16,752 bases of DNA from DATJPR01 sp035506295 (GTDB taxonomy: Bacteria; Bacteroidota; Ignavibacteria; UBA10030; UBA6906), in NCBI GenBank assembly GCA_035506295.1, contig DATJPR010000230.1, positions 1 to 16,752 of the forward strand. Reading direction: 5' to 3'. A model generated the notes under the pieces. The model saw nothing but the letters and a program-made list of their open reading frames with translations. It was not told the origin of the DNA and did no database searches. The number at the start of each line of letters is the position of its first letter. Position 1 is the stretch's first letter. The position numbers and the translations under genes were made by a program. This document shows positions 1 through 7,891 of this stretch, piece after piece.

Positions 1-1
1 G

Positions 2-2008
2 ATGGTCATTACGTACACGTCGTCCGGCTGGACAATGGTGCTCTATGACACCGCCGCAACGCAGGACGCATGGGCCGGGATCCTCGTTCGCGCGAATATC
101 GCCGACTCGACGCAACTGATCGCCGACGGGTTCATGAGCGTGTCCGCGGGCGACACGATCACGATGACCGGGCTCGTCAGCGAATTCCCGACGCAGCGCG
201 GGTTCAGCCTGACACAGTTCCAGCCCATTGCTGGCCATCCGATTGATGTCAGCGCAACCACGGGGCCGGTCCCCAAGATCGTCGTGGCACACGTCGGTGA
301 CTTCTACAAGGGGATCTTCAGCACCGGCAAAATGGCAGTGTCCACCGGGGAGCCGTACGAAGGGATGTATGTGGAGTTCCACAATCTCGTGATCGACAAC
401 AAGGTGAATACGGCACGCGGCACCTTCAGCGCGGTGGACTCGGCCGGAAACGAAATCAGCGAGTACGATATGTCCCGCTATTTCACGCTGGGGCAGACGG
501 GGTGGACATACGCGGACACGGCATGGGTCACCAAGTACGCCAATATCGGAAACGGCACACGCATCGACACGCTTCGCGGTATCATCACGACGTCGTCGGG
601 AAGCGAAGGCCCGCGTGGCTACCGTATTGCACCCATGTATTACGGCGATATCGTCTTCACTAAGGTTCCTACTCCACCGCTCGTAGCGTCACATCGTAGG
701 AATCCCGTGCTTATCACTCCTGACACGACGGCGACGGTTTCCGTGAAGGTCACACAGCAGGTCAACGGCTCGCTGCCGAAGACCGTGTCGTTAAAGTACA
801 GCTTGAACAATGGGGCATTCACTACCCTCGCAATGTCCTTCCATCCGGCGGACACAACATGGATCGGAGTCATTCCCAAACAGCTTGAACAGGTGTTTGT
901 CCGATATTACATCGAAGTGGCCGACTCCTTCGGACAGACGGTCCGGCTGGCAAACTCCGCGACGAGCGGCATCGCCTCCGACACGTCGAAGGGGTTCTTC
1001 TTCTACAACGTGAAGACGACGCCGCTGACGATTCACGACGTGCAGTACACGCCGTACATCAACGGCCGAAGCCCATACCTCGGTGCTGTGACCGCGTTGA
1101 CGGGAATCATCACGGCGGATACCGCGCACATCGGCATCTCGCCGTACACCACGGGCAGCACGAACGCCTGGTATATGCAGAGCCGCGACACCAGCTGGGG
1201 TGGCATCTGGCTCAGCACGAGCGACACGCTTGTCCAGAAGCAGCTCGGTGCCCTCCGGAATGGCGACAGCGTCGCTGTCACGGGGACCGTGCAGGAACAG
1301 TTTGACGTTACGCGGCTGGGGAGCATTACCTCTGTGGTGAAGTATACCGGCGGCAATCGGGTCCCGGCGGCGATCACCCGCGCGACGGGAGCATTCAACG
1401 TGGGCAACGGTGCGACAAGCGCCGAGCCCTATGAGGGCATGCTCGTGCGTTTCAACAACGTGACCGTCACCGACGTGAATCCGACCTTCTCCGATCCCTC
1501 CGAGTATTCGGTGAACGACGGCTCCGGCCCGGTCGTGGTACAACATAGCGGAGAAAATAGATACTCGAATGTTCCCGCAGACACGCTTCTCGGGAAAACG
1601 ATCCTGCGTGTCGGGAACAAGATTGGGTCGCTGACCGGTATCGTCTACTACAGCTTCAACCAGTACAAATTCGTCCCGAGGACGGATTCGGACTTCGTGA
1701 ATGTGACGCTGACCGGCGTCGCGATGTCACAACAGTCGCTGCCGCAACGGTACACGGTCTCGCAGAACTTCCCGAACCCGTTCAACCCGAGCACGACGAT
1801 TCAATTCGCTTTGCCCCGGTCGGGACATGTGACACTCAAGGTCTACAATCTTCTCGGGCAGGAAGTCAGCACGCTCGTGGACGATGTCCGCGAAGCGGGG
1901 AACTACACCGTGCGCTTCGACGCTTCGCGCCTGGCGAGCGGCGTGTATTTCTACCGTCTCCAGAGCGGATCGTTCAGCGTGGTCAAGAAGATGGCGCTCC
2001 TGAAGTAA
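2..2008 (+). CDS. T9SS-exported multidomain protein with C-terminal sorting domain, 5'-partial
   Basis: The reading frame is open from the window edge, so the true start and signal peptide probably lie upstream; 668 residues are visible. Residues about 580-668 form a classic type IX secretion sorting domain: QNFPNPFNPST, then LKVYNLLGQEV, then SGVYFYRL and a basic end (VVKKMALLK). This predicts export through the outer membrane and surface attachment or release. The rest is beta-rich. Two OB-like/extracellular-nuclease-associated modules (about 1-220 and 340-570) each carry the phrase EPYEGM (residues 118-122 and 475-480) followed by V-x-F-x-N, and both have GD-T/S-xxxTG-x-V strands. Between them, about 225-335, is an Ig-like segment. 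No catalytic nuclease or protease domain is visible in the part seen, so the enzymatic role, if any, is unknown. Sorting domain: certain. Module names: inferred from pattern. Confidence 0.85.
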   Translation: MVITYTSSGWTMVLYDTAATQDAWAGILVRANIADSTQLIADGFMSVSAGDTITMTGLVSEFPTQRGFSLTQFQPIAGHPIDVSATTGPVPKIVVAHVGDFYKGIFSTGKMAVSTGEPYEGMYVEFHNLVIDNKVNTARGTFSAVDSAGNEISEYDMSRYFTLGQTGWTYADTAWVTKYANIGNGTRIDTLRGIITTSSGSEGPRGYRIAPMYYGDIVFTKVPTPPLVASHRRNPVLITPDTTATVSVKVTQQVNGSLPKTVSLKYSLNNGAFTTLAMSFHPADTTWIGVIPKQLEQVFVRYYIEVADSFGQTVRLANSATSGIASDTSKGFFFYNVKTTPLTIHDVQYTPYINGRSPYLGAVTALTGIITADTAHIGISPYTTGSTNAWYMQSRDTSWGGIWLSTSDTLVQKQLGALRNGDSVAVTGTVQEQFDVTRLGSITSVVKYTGGNRVPAAITRATGAFNVGNGATSAEPYEGMLVRFNNVTVTDVNPTFSDPSEYSVNDGSGPVVVQHSGENRYSNVPADTLLGKTILRVGNKIGSLTGIVYYSFNQYKFVPRTDSDFVNVTLTGVAMSQQSLPQRYTVSQNFPNPFNPSTTIQFALPRSGHVTLKVYNLLGQEVSTLVDDVREAGNYTVRFDASRLASGVYFYRLQSGSFSVVKKMALLK

Positions 2009-2015
2009 TGCGCTC

Positions 2016-2058
2016 CCGCGTCCCCGGCGAGGGTCGTCGATCCTTGCCGGGGAGGCGG
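2016..2058 (+). terminator. Strong intergenic hairpin after the T9SS cargo gene
   Basis: Starting 12 nt after the stop codon, positions 2021-2035 pair with 2039-2053 without interruption: 15 pairs, two of them G-U, closed by a 3-nt loop. The outer part is an exact inverted repeat, TCCCCGGC against GCCGGGGA. After one G-G mismatch, CCGC (2016-2019) pairs with GCGG (2055-2058). No T-run follows, so it is not a textbook intrinsic terminator. It could be a U-less terminator, an mRNA 3' stabiliser, or a processing site that sets different levels for the cargo and the downstream genes. The structure is certain as base pairing; the role is inferred. Confidence 0.5.
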
Positions 2059-2089
2059 TCCGATTCATCCTGTTCACTGATGAGTGTCT

Positions 2090-3850
2090 ATGTCCGGGGA
2101 TGTTGTGCACAAATGGACCGCGATCGGTCTGACGCTGCTGGCCCTGGCCGGTGTCTCTTGCCGCGAGCATATCGCCGGCACGAACTCCACCAACGGCAAG
2201 CCCTCCACGTACCTCTGGTTGTATCCTGATTCCACCGTGGGCACCGGCGTGAGCAAAGCGCACCTGCATTGGTGGGGAGAAGACCCCGACGGCCTGGTCC
2301 GGGGGTTCCTGTTTTCCTTCAAGGCGGTGTACGGCGGCGTGACCGCGTTGCCCGTCCCCGACACACTGCGCTATACCTGGACATCGAAGAACGACACCAC
2401 CATTCTCTTTCCCCTCGACACGCTGTTCCGGAAATTTACCGTGGTGGTGCGGAGCGTCGACAACGGATTCGGCGGGCTGCCCGACGGCAGTGTCGTCCGC
2501 CTGACGCCGTTCGCCTACTGGGACAAGAATGACGATGGGATGTTTGATGCCGACGATCAAAAACTCCCCGATCTTGAAGGGGCGATGGATACGAAGGGCG
2601 CCTCACTCGTGTTCCCGATAAGGAATTCGCCTCCGTCGGTCACCTTCCTGCAGAACCCGAACGATCCGACGAATATTCTCCGGCAACCCGATACCACCTT
2701 CACGGTTGCCACGTTCGGCTGGACGGCGAGCGACCCCGATGGGAATAATACGCTTGTCTCCTACCGGATCGCGTTGAATGACACGACCGATCCCTCGAAC
2801 TGGTTGACGATCCCGTTGCGTGACTCCGTCATCACGCTTGTCGTTCCGCGGTTGCGAAGCGACGCTGCAGGAGCGACCGTGTCGGCGGATGTATGGACGG
2901 GAACATTTCTCGGAAGACAATTTGTCGGCCAGCTCCCCGGCATGCGCCTGGATGCGCTGAACAAGTTCTTCGTCGAAGTGAAGGATGTCGCGGGCGAATA
3001 CAGCATCCCCGGCGTTCTGCCGTCAGGCACCGACCACTGGTATGTCAAACGCCCACGCGGAACGCTGCTCCTTGTCAGCGATTATGTCAATTCGGATGCC
3101 GCGGCTGCTCTCTCGACGTATCAGGCAAGTCTGACCGCCGTCAGCCCCCAGTTCGCCAGTGTGGATATTCTGAACATTGGCCAGGGCGTTGCTCTCGCGG
3201 ACAAGAGCGGCGGAAGGGTGGGGACGCTGGTCCCGCCGTTTGTCGACCCGGCGCTCATTCAGACCTTCCTGTTGTATGACTATGTCCTCTGGTACACGGA
3301 TCAGCAGCCCAGCCTCGGCGTGGCGCAACTGTCGCTGTTCCCGTATATCCAGAACGGCGGGAAGGTGCTGTTCTCGACGACGTTCCTGACAACCATTGAT
3401 CCGAGGGGGGCGTTGAGAGACTTCGCGCCGATCGACAGCATCAGCAGTGTCGACCTCTCGACCACGAGGCCTGCGGTTCCTCCGGCAGTCGCGGGCGACA
3501 CACGCATACCGGCGAATTTCATTCTGTACGCCGACAGCTCCGACGCGTCCGACATCTATCCGCAGCTCGCGTTCAATTCGACACCATCGACGCATGTGAT
3601 TTTCATGCGGCCGGTGTATCGGCGTGCCGACGCCAAGTACATTTACCATCTTCAGGCCGACTCACGCGGTCGCTATTTCGGGACCCCGAATATCGGCGTG
3701 ATCGACGGTCAGCGGACGATCATTTTCATGGGCCTCCCGCTGCACCTGCTCAACAATACCACAGCGGGTAAAGGGTTGGCGGCGTTTTTCACGAAGGTCT
3801 TTGCCTCGGAGTTCAGCCCGTCGCAAGTGATCAACCGGACGGTGTTTTAA
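2090..3850 (+). CDS. Probable outer-membrane or surface lipoprotein, unknown function
   Basis: A 586-residue protein from ATG 2090; an in-frame GTG at 2084 is an alternative start. Neither start has a clear Shine-Dalgarno sequence. The N-terminus is a lipoprotein signal: a hydrophobic stretch, then the lipobox LAGVSC with Cys24. Residues about 100-310 look like Ig/fibronectin-type repeats with DPDG turns (for example ASDPDGN). Residues 145-156 (DKNDDGMFDADD) match an EF-hand/dockerin-like calcium loop. From about 324 to 480 the pattern changes to an alpha/beta fold (TLLLVSDY, then a hydrophobic strand before a WYTD, then GGKVLFST) that resembles class-I glutamine-amidotransferase-like or ThuA-like Rossmann domains. 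No catalytic triad can be assigned. It precedes the TonB-dependent receptor gene by 77 nt. I do not recognise a named family. It could be a surface partner of the receptor, which is inference. Confidence 0.8.
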   Translation: MSGDVVHKWTAIGLTLLALAGVSCREHIAGTNSTNGKPSTYLWLYPDSTVGTGVSKAHLHWWGEDPDGLVRGFLFSFKAVYGGVTALPVPDTLRYTWTSKNDTTILFPLDTLFRKFTVVVRSVDNGFGGLPDGSVVRLTPFAYWDKNDDGMFDADDQKLPDLEGAMDTKGASLVFPIRNSPPSVTFLQNPNDPTNILRQPDTTFTVATFGWTASDPDGNNTLVSYRIALNDTTDPSNWLTIPLRDSVITLVVPRLRSDAAGATVSADVWTGTFLGRQFVGQLPGMRLDALNKFFVEVKDVAGEYSIPGVLPSGTDHWYVKRPRGTLLLVSDYVNSDAAAALSTYQASLTAVSPQFASVDILNIGQGVALADKSGGRVGTLVPPFVDPALIQTFLLYDYVLWYTDQQPSLGVAQLSLFPYIQNGGKVLFSTTFLTTIDPRGALRDFAPIDSISSVDLSTTRPAVPPAVAGDTRIPANFILYADSSDASDIYPQLAFNSTPSTHVIFMRPVYRRADAKYIYHLQADSRGRYFGTPNIGVIDGQRTIIFMGLPLHLLNNTTAGKGLAAFFTKVFASEFSPSQVINRTVF

Positions 3851-3901
3851 CACATGATCCATGGACGATCGCGAGTGACCGCGCCGGTAGGGGAGATATT
3901 C

Positions 3902-3931
3902 ATGTCAGCAGCAAGAACACGAAAGAGATGA
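3902..3931 (+). promoter_or_regulatory. Nine-codon leader ORF coupled to the TonB-receptor start
   Basis: GGGGAG (3890-3895) sits 6 nt before ATG 3902, better placed than any Shine-Dalgarno sequence for the receptor itself. The ORF encodes MSAARTRKR and stops at TGA 3929-3931. That stop overlaps the two receptor start candidates, ATG 3928 and ATG 3931 (the latter as TGATG). This arrangement fits translation reinitiation, in which ribosomes that load on the leader start the receptor after stopping. Sequence layout is seen directly; function is inferred. It could also be chance. Confidence 0.35.
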
Positions 3932-6786
3932 TGTCTCTTCGCTCTATCGCAATTGCCGTTGTCCTTCTGGCCGCCGGGCCGGCGCTGTCGCCGGCCCAGA
4001 CGACGGGTCTGATCACCGGCACCGTCACGGAATCAAAAACCGGCGAGGGGCTCCCTGGTGCAAATATCACCGTCAAGGGGACCTATTACGGCGGGACAAG
4101 CGATATCAACGGCAACTTCAAGATCGACCGCGTCAACCCCGGGTCGTACACAGTCGATGTTTCTCTCCTGGGTTACAAGATTGTGGAGTTCACCGCGGTG
4201 ATTGTCAAGGCGGGGCAATCCACGGCGCTGCATGCGAAGATGGAGGAGACCGTTCTTGCTCTCGAGCAGGACGTCGTCGTCGTGGGACAGAAGCCGCTGT
4301 TTGACATACAGGAAACGGCAAGCCGCCGGAACATCGGGCAGACGGACATCCAGGCAGCGGCGCTGCAAAACGTTCAGACGATCGTGTCGCTCCAGCCGGG
4401 CGTCGTCATGGCCGACAACGAGATCCATATTCGCGGCGGGCGGTCGTACGAAAACGCCTACCTCCTCGATGGGATCTCCGTCCAGGACCCGATGGCGGGG
4501 ACAGGCTTCGGACTGCAGCTGAGCCCAGCCTCGATCCAGGAGGTCGAGGTCATCACGGGCGGCTACAATGCCGAATACGGGCAGGCGACATCGGGCATCG
4601 TGAACATCACGACCCGCGAAGGCACGGACAAATATAATGGGGAGGTGTCGTACAAGACCGACCACTTCGGGTTCAACGACAATTCCCTGAGCAATTGGAA
4701 CACGGACATCTACGGGGCATCGCTGAGCGGCCCGGAGCCGATCACCACCTACCTTCTCCCATCTCTCGGCATCGAAGTCCCGGGAACCGTGAGCTTTTTC
4801 GCGACGGCGTACGCGAACCTCACAGACGGCTACACGCGCTGGGTTCAGCTGGTCGGACCGGGCAACAAGCCCTCCAGTTACGCGGTCGAGGCGCCGGGCG
4901 GACTCTTCTCATCAATCTGGCACGGCTCACGTTGGGCCCCGAAACGGAGCAACGACTATTCATGGCTGGGGAAGGTCACATGGAAGCCGAGCTCCACGAC
5001 GAAACTCTCCTATGCTTACACGCAGTCGGTATCCATCAACCAGAACACGCAGACCATCCAGGCCACGCTGGAGGCGGTGGAGCCGAATCCCGGGTACCAG
5101 TATCAATTCCAGTTCATCCCGGACAGCGCCGAAACATTCACCCAGATCAACATTCAGCACTCGCTGACGTGGACCCACACGTTGAGCAAGCAGATGTTCT
5201 ACGAGGTGAGGCTCAGCTACTATACGGCGCACGTGCGCGGCGATGCCAACGGCAAGCCGTTCCAATCGTACATCGAGCCGCAGGATATCGTCAATTACCC
5301 GCTGCGGTACTACTTCGTCGGAAAGGACACGGTGGGGGTCGTTCCGGGAGACGGGTTCTATGACCTCGGGTCGCCGACATCGTATCGCGATCATTTCATG
5401 ACCGAGTACACGGTCAAGTTCGATCTGACGAACTTCTTCACCGAGAAGAACAAGTTCAAGACCGGGCTGGAGATGCGCTTCCAGAACATGCAGATGGTCG
5501 ACCTTTTCCGGCCGTGGGTCCAACCGCTCGGGTTCGACTATGACATCTACAACGTCAACACGGCGCAGGGGGCGTTCTATGCGCAGGACAACATCACGCT
5601 CAGCGGGATGCTGCTGAACTTCGGTCTGCGCCTCGACTACTGGGCGCCCGGGAAATATGTCGACGACATCGCGAGCGATACCTCGTCCTCGCTCATTGTC
5701 TCACAGGGACTCCGGCAGGCGTATCTTCACGACACGTTTTCGCTCTTCGGACGGCGGTTCAAGGCCCGGCTCAGCCCGAGGCTCGGGATCTCACACCCGG
5801 TGTCGGACAACCAGACGTTGTTCTTCTCGTACGGCCATTTTTCGAAATTCCCGCGGCCGCAGTTTGTCTATTCCAAACTCGACCGGATATCGGTGCGCTC
5901 CTCGCTCCCTGTCGGCAATCCCGATCTCAACCCGGAAACCACCGTGGCATACGAGCTCGGGTTGAGGAACCAGTTGTCGGGCAACGACGTCCTCACGGTC
6001 ACGGCGTACTACAAGGACATCTTCGACTATATCACTGAGAACACGGTCCTCCGGATTGCCAATACCGGAATCGCGCAGTACTACGATACGTACCTCAATT
6101 CCGATTACGGACGCGTCCGCGGCATCGAGCTGGAATACAAGAAGAGAGTCGGCAACTGGTTCCGCGGCGTGCTTTCCGGGTCCTACTCGATTGCGACCGG
6201 GAAGAGCTCTACGCCGAGCGAGAACATCGTCCGCCTCGAGCAGGGGCAGCCGGAGAATATCAAGGAATCGTATCTCATCTGGGATCGCCCCGTCCAGGCA
6301 TCGCTGAATCTGAACTTCAGCGTCCCCAAGGACCAGCCGCTCTTCAATATGTGGCCGGGCGTTCTCGACGATTGGAACCTGTACCTGAGAGTCTTCTACG
6401 AATCCGGGAAACGGTATACGCCGGAAATCTACACCGGCATCGACGCGACGACAGGGCGTCCGCAATACATCGACAACATCAACGACATCAACGGATCGAT
6501 CGGCGCGCCATGGTTCTATGTCGACCTGAACATCGAGAAATACATCGACGTCGGGTTCGCGAAGCTTGTGGCGAGCCTCGAGATTCAGAACCTGTTCAAT
6601 AATATGAATTCGCAGATCATCGATCCGGTAACCGGAAGGGCCTATGAGTACGGCGACCCGACGCCCTCCAGCTACAACGATCCGCTCTTCCCCCAGCTCT
6701 CCGGTTCGGTGTCGCCGTTCCCGTACAACCCCGCGCGGTACCTGAACCCGAGGACGATCCGGGGCGGGATTTCGCTTCAGTTCTAG
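3928..6786 (+). CDS. TonB-dependent outer-membrane receptor with carboxypeptidase-regulatory-like N-domain
   Basis: A 952-residue outer-membrane transporter powered by TonB. Residues 1-24 are a Sec signal peptide (MMSLRS, hydrophobic core, then cut after SPAQ). Residues about 27-105 are a CarboxypepD_reg-like beta-sandwich (GTVTESKTGEGLPGANI, then TSDINGNFKID and PGSYTV). The plug domain follows, about 130-232, with IRGGRSYENAYLLDGI and EVEVITGGYNAEYGQ near its end. The rest is a long beta-barrel ending in the typical C-terminal Phe (ISLQF). The length suits SusC-like or siderophore-type receptors, but no SusD partner is next door; the neighbours are lipoproteins and a PorV/PorQ-like barrel. 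The substrate cannot be told from sequence. ATG 3931 is an equally good start. The next gene begins 15 nt downstream, which suggests one operon. Confidence 0.93.
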   Translation: MMSLRSIAIAVVLLAAGPALSPAQTTGLITGTVTESKTGEGLPGANITVKGTYYGGTSDINGNFKIDRVNPGSYTVDVSLLGYKIVEFTAVIVKAGQSTALHAKMEETVLALEQDVVVVGQKPLFDIQETASRRNIGQTDIQAAALQNVQTIVSLQPGVVMADNEIHIRGGRSYENAYLLDGISVQDPMAGTGFGLQLSPASIQEVEVITGGYNAEYGQATSGIVNITTREGTDKYNGEVSYKTDHFGFNDNSLSNWNTDIYGASLSGPEPITTYLLPSLGIEVPGTVSFFATAYANLTDGYTRWVQLVGPGNKPSSYAVEAPGGLFSSIWHGSRWAPKRSNDYSWLGKVTWKPSSTTKLSYAYTQSVSINQNTQTIQATLEAVEPNPGYQYQFQFIPDSAETFTQINIQHSLTWTHTLSKQMFYEVRLSYYTAHVRGDANGKPFQSYIEPQDIVNYPLRYYFVGKDTVGVVPGDGFYDLGSPTSYRDHFMTEYTVKFDLTNFFTEKNKFKTGLEMRFQNMQMVDLFRPWVQPLGFDYDIYNVNTAQGAFYAQDNITLSGMLLNFGLRLDYWAPGKYVDDIASDTSSSLIVSQGLRQAYLHDTFSLFGRRFKARLSPRLGISHPVSDNQTLFFSYGHFSKFPRPQFVYSKLDRISVRSSLPVGNPDLNPETTVAYELGLRNQLSGNDVLTVTAYYKDIFDYITENTVLRIANTGIAQYYDTYLNSDYGRVRGIELEYKKRVGNWFRGVLSGSYSIATGKSSTPSENIVRLEQGQPENIKESYLIWDRPVQASLNLNFSVPKDQPLFNMWPGVLDDWNLYLRVFYESGKRYTPEIYTGIDATTGRPQYIDNINDINGSIGAPWFYVDLNIEKYIDVGFAKLVASLEIQNLFNNMNSQIIDPVTGRAYEYGDPTPSSYNDPLFPQLSGSVSPFPYNPARYLNPRTIRGGISLQF

Positions 6787-6801
6787 GAACAAGGTCAAAC
6801 A

Positions 6802-7845
6802 GTGACTGCGGTACGAACACCATCAAGAACGCTCTTCCATCGGGCCCGCATCGTTGCCGTCGTCCTGGCAGCGTGTTCCGCCACGGCGTGGGGGCAGCTC
6901 GTGCCGAACCTCGGGGGGCAACGGGCGGGGATTTCGGCGTTCCAGTTTTTGAAGCTCGGCGTGGGCGCACGCGGCGTCGCCATGGGGGAATCGTTTGTCG
7001 CCGTCGCGAATGATGCCTCGGCGCTGTACTGGAATCCCGCAGGACTCGTGCAGTTTTCGGGCGATCAAGCAATCATTTCGCACACGGACTACGTCGTCGA
7101 TATCAAGCATGATTTCCTCGGCATCGTCCACCACTTTGATGAGAGCGATGCCGCGGGGATCGCCGTCTCCTCTCTGCATATGGCCGACATGGAAATCACG
7201 ACGGAGACCCAGCCGTTCGGGACGGGGCAATACTTCACGTTCGGCGACGTCAGTGTGGGGCTGACGTACGCACGCAAAATGACGGATCAGTTCAGTTTCG
7301 GCGCCACCGTACGGTATGTGGAGGAAACGCTCGACGTGCTGAAGATGCGCTCGGTCATGGTCGATCTCGGCACCTACTACTGGACCGGCATCGGCAACTC
7401 GCGCTTCGCGGTCGTCATTGCCAACTTCGGCGCCGATGTGGCTCCGAAGGGGACGGTGACACAGTTGAGCGGGGCGGAAGTGTCGAGCTTCCAATCGTTT
7501 TCCCTCCCCACCGTGTTCAAGCTCGGGTTCGCCATGGATCCCATCCTCACCGATAACGAACGGCTGACGACGTCGGTTCAGCTTACCCACCCGAATGACA
7601 ATGCCGAGAACGTCCGGCTTGGCGCAGAGTTCGGTTGGCAGAACACGCTCTTCCTCCGCGGAGGCGTCAAACGGACCATCGGCCAGCGCCTGCTCGGACC
7701 CGACGAGACATCGGAAGAGGATTTCGCGTTGGGTGCGGGGTTCCGCCTGGAGACCTCAATTACCACGGTGTCGGCAGACTACGCGTTTTCCAACTACAAC
7801 CGGCTCGGGTCCGTCCACCGGATCTCGGTGACCCTGGGATTTTGA
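6802..7845 (+). CDS. PorV/PorQ-family outer-membrane barrel protein
   Basis: A 347-residue protein starting at GTG 6802, with AAGG (6791-6794) 7 nt upstream. A signal peptide covers about residues 1-31 (hydrophobic stretch, then SATAWG before QLVPN). The family signature lies at residues 50-82: LKLGVGARGVAMG, then ANDASALYWNPAGL, as in the PorV/PorQ (FadL-like) barrels of Bacteroidota. The protein ends in Phe (ISVTLGF), typical of outer-membrane barrels. PorV is the T9SS shuttle that binds cargo sorting domains and passes them to the attachment complex; PorQ also belongs to the system. FCB genomes carry many paralogs of unknown role, so this copy need not be the core PorV. Its place just after a TonB-dependent receptor, with a T9SS cargo upstream, suggests a specialised paralog. 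Confidence 0.88.
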   Translation: MTAVRTPSRTLFHRARIVAVVLAACSATAWGQLVPNLGGQRAGISAFQFLKLGVGARGVAMGESFVAVANDASALYWNPAGLVQFSGDQAIISHTDYVVDIKHDFLGIVHHFDESDAAGIAVSSLHMADMEITTETQPFGTGQYFTFGDVSVGLTYARKMTDQFSFGATVRYVEETLDVLKMRSVMVDLGTYYWTGIGNSRFAVVIANFGADVAPKGTVTQLSGAEVSSFQSFSLPTVFKLGFAMDPILTDNERLTTSVQLTHPNDNAENVRLGAEFGWQNTLFLRGGVKRTIGQRLLGPDETSEEDFALGAGFRLETSITTVSADYAFSNYNRLGSVHRISVTLGF

Positions 7846-7852
7846 AATCAGG

Positions 7853-7891
7853 ATGATGATGACGAAGTCTTCCAACGGCGGTACTCATTGA
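7853..7891 (+). promoter_or_regulatory. Twelve-codon leader ORF overlapping the lipoprotein start
   Basis: Three tandem ATG codons (7853, 7856, 7859) follow AGG at 7850-7852, which is 6 nt from the third ATG. The ORF encodes MMMTKSSNGGTH and ends at TGA 7889-7891, sharing its A with ATG 7891 (TGATG). The lipoprotein gene has no clear Shine-Dalgarno sequence of its own. This mirrors the leader at 3902-3931 and fits translation coupling. Function is inferred, and a chance arrangement cannot be excluded. Confidence 0.3.

Noticed and set aside
2008..2229. Short + strand ORF starting TAATG at the end of the cargo gene
   Set aside because: It crosses the strong hairpin and then overlaps the lipoprotein gene out of frame. 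Its product is Arg/Ser-rich with no family features.
5791..6798. Long minus-strand open frame opposite the TonB receptor
   Set aside because: It is a GC-rich shadow: Arg/Asp/Val-rich with no domain pattern, fully opposite a clear receptor barrel. Similar antisense frames at 791-1546, 1727-2560, 9373-10293 and 10738-11400 are rejected for the same reason.
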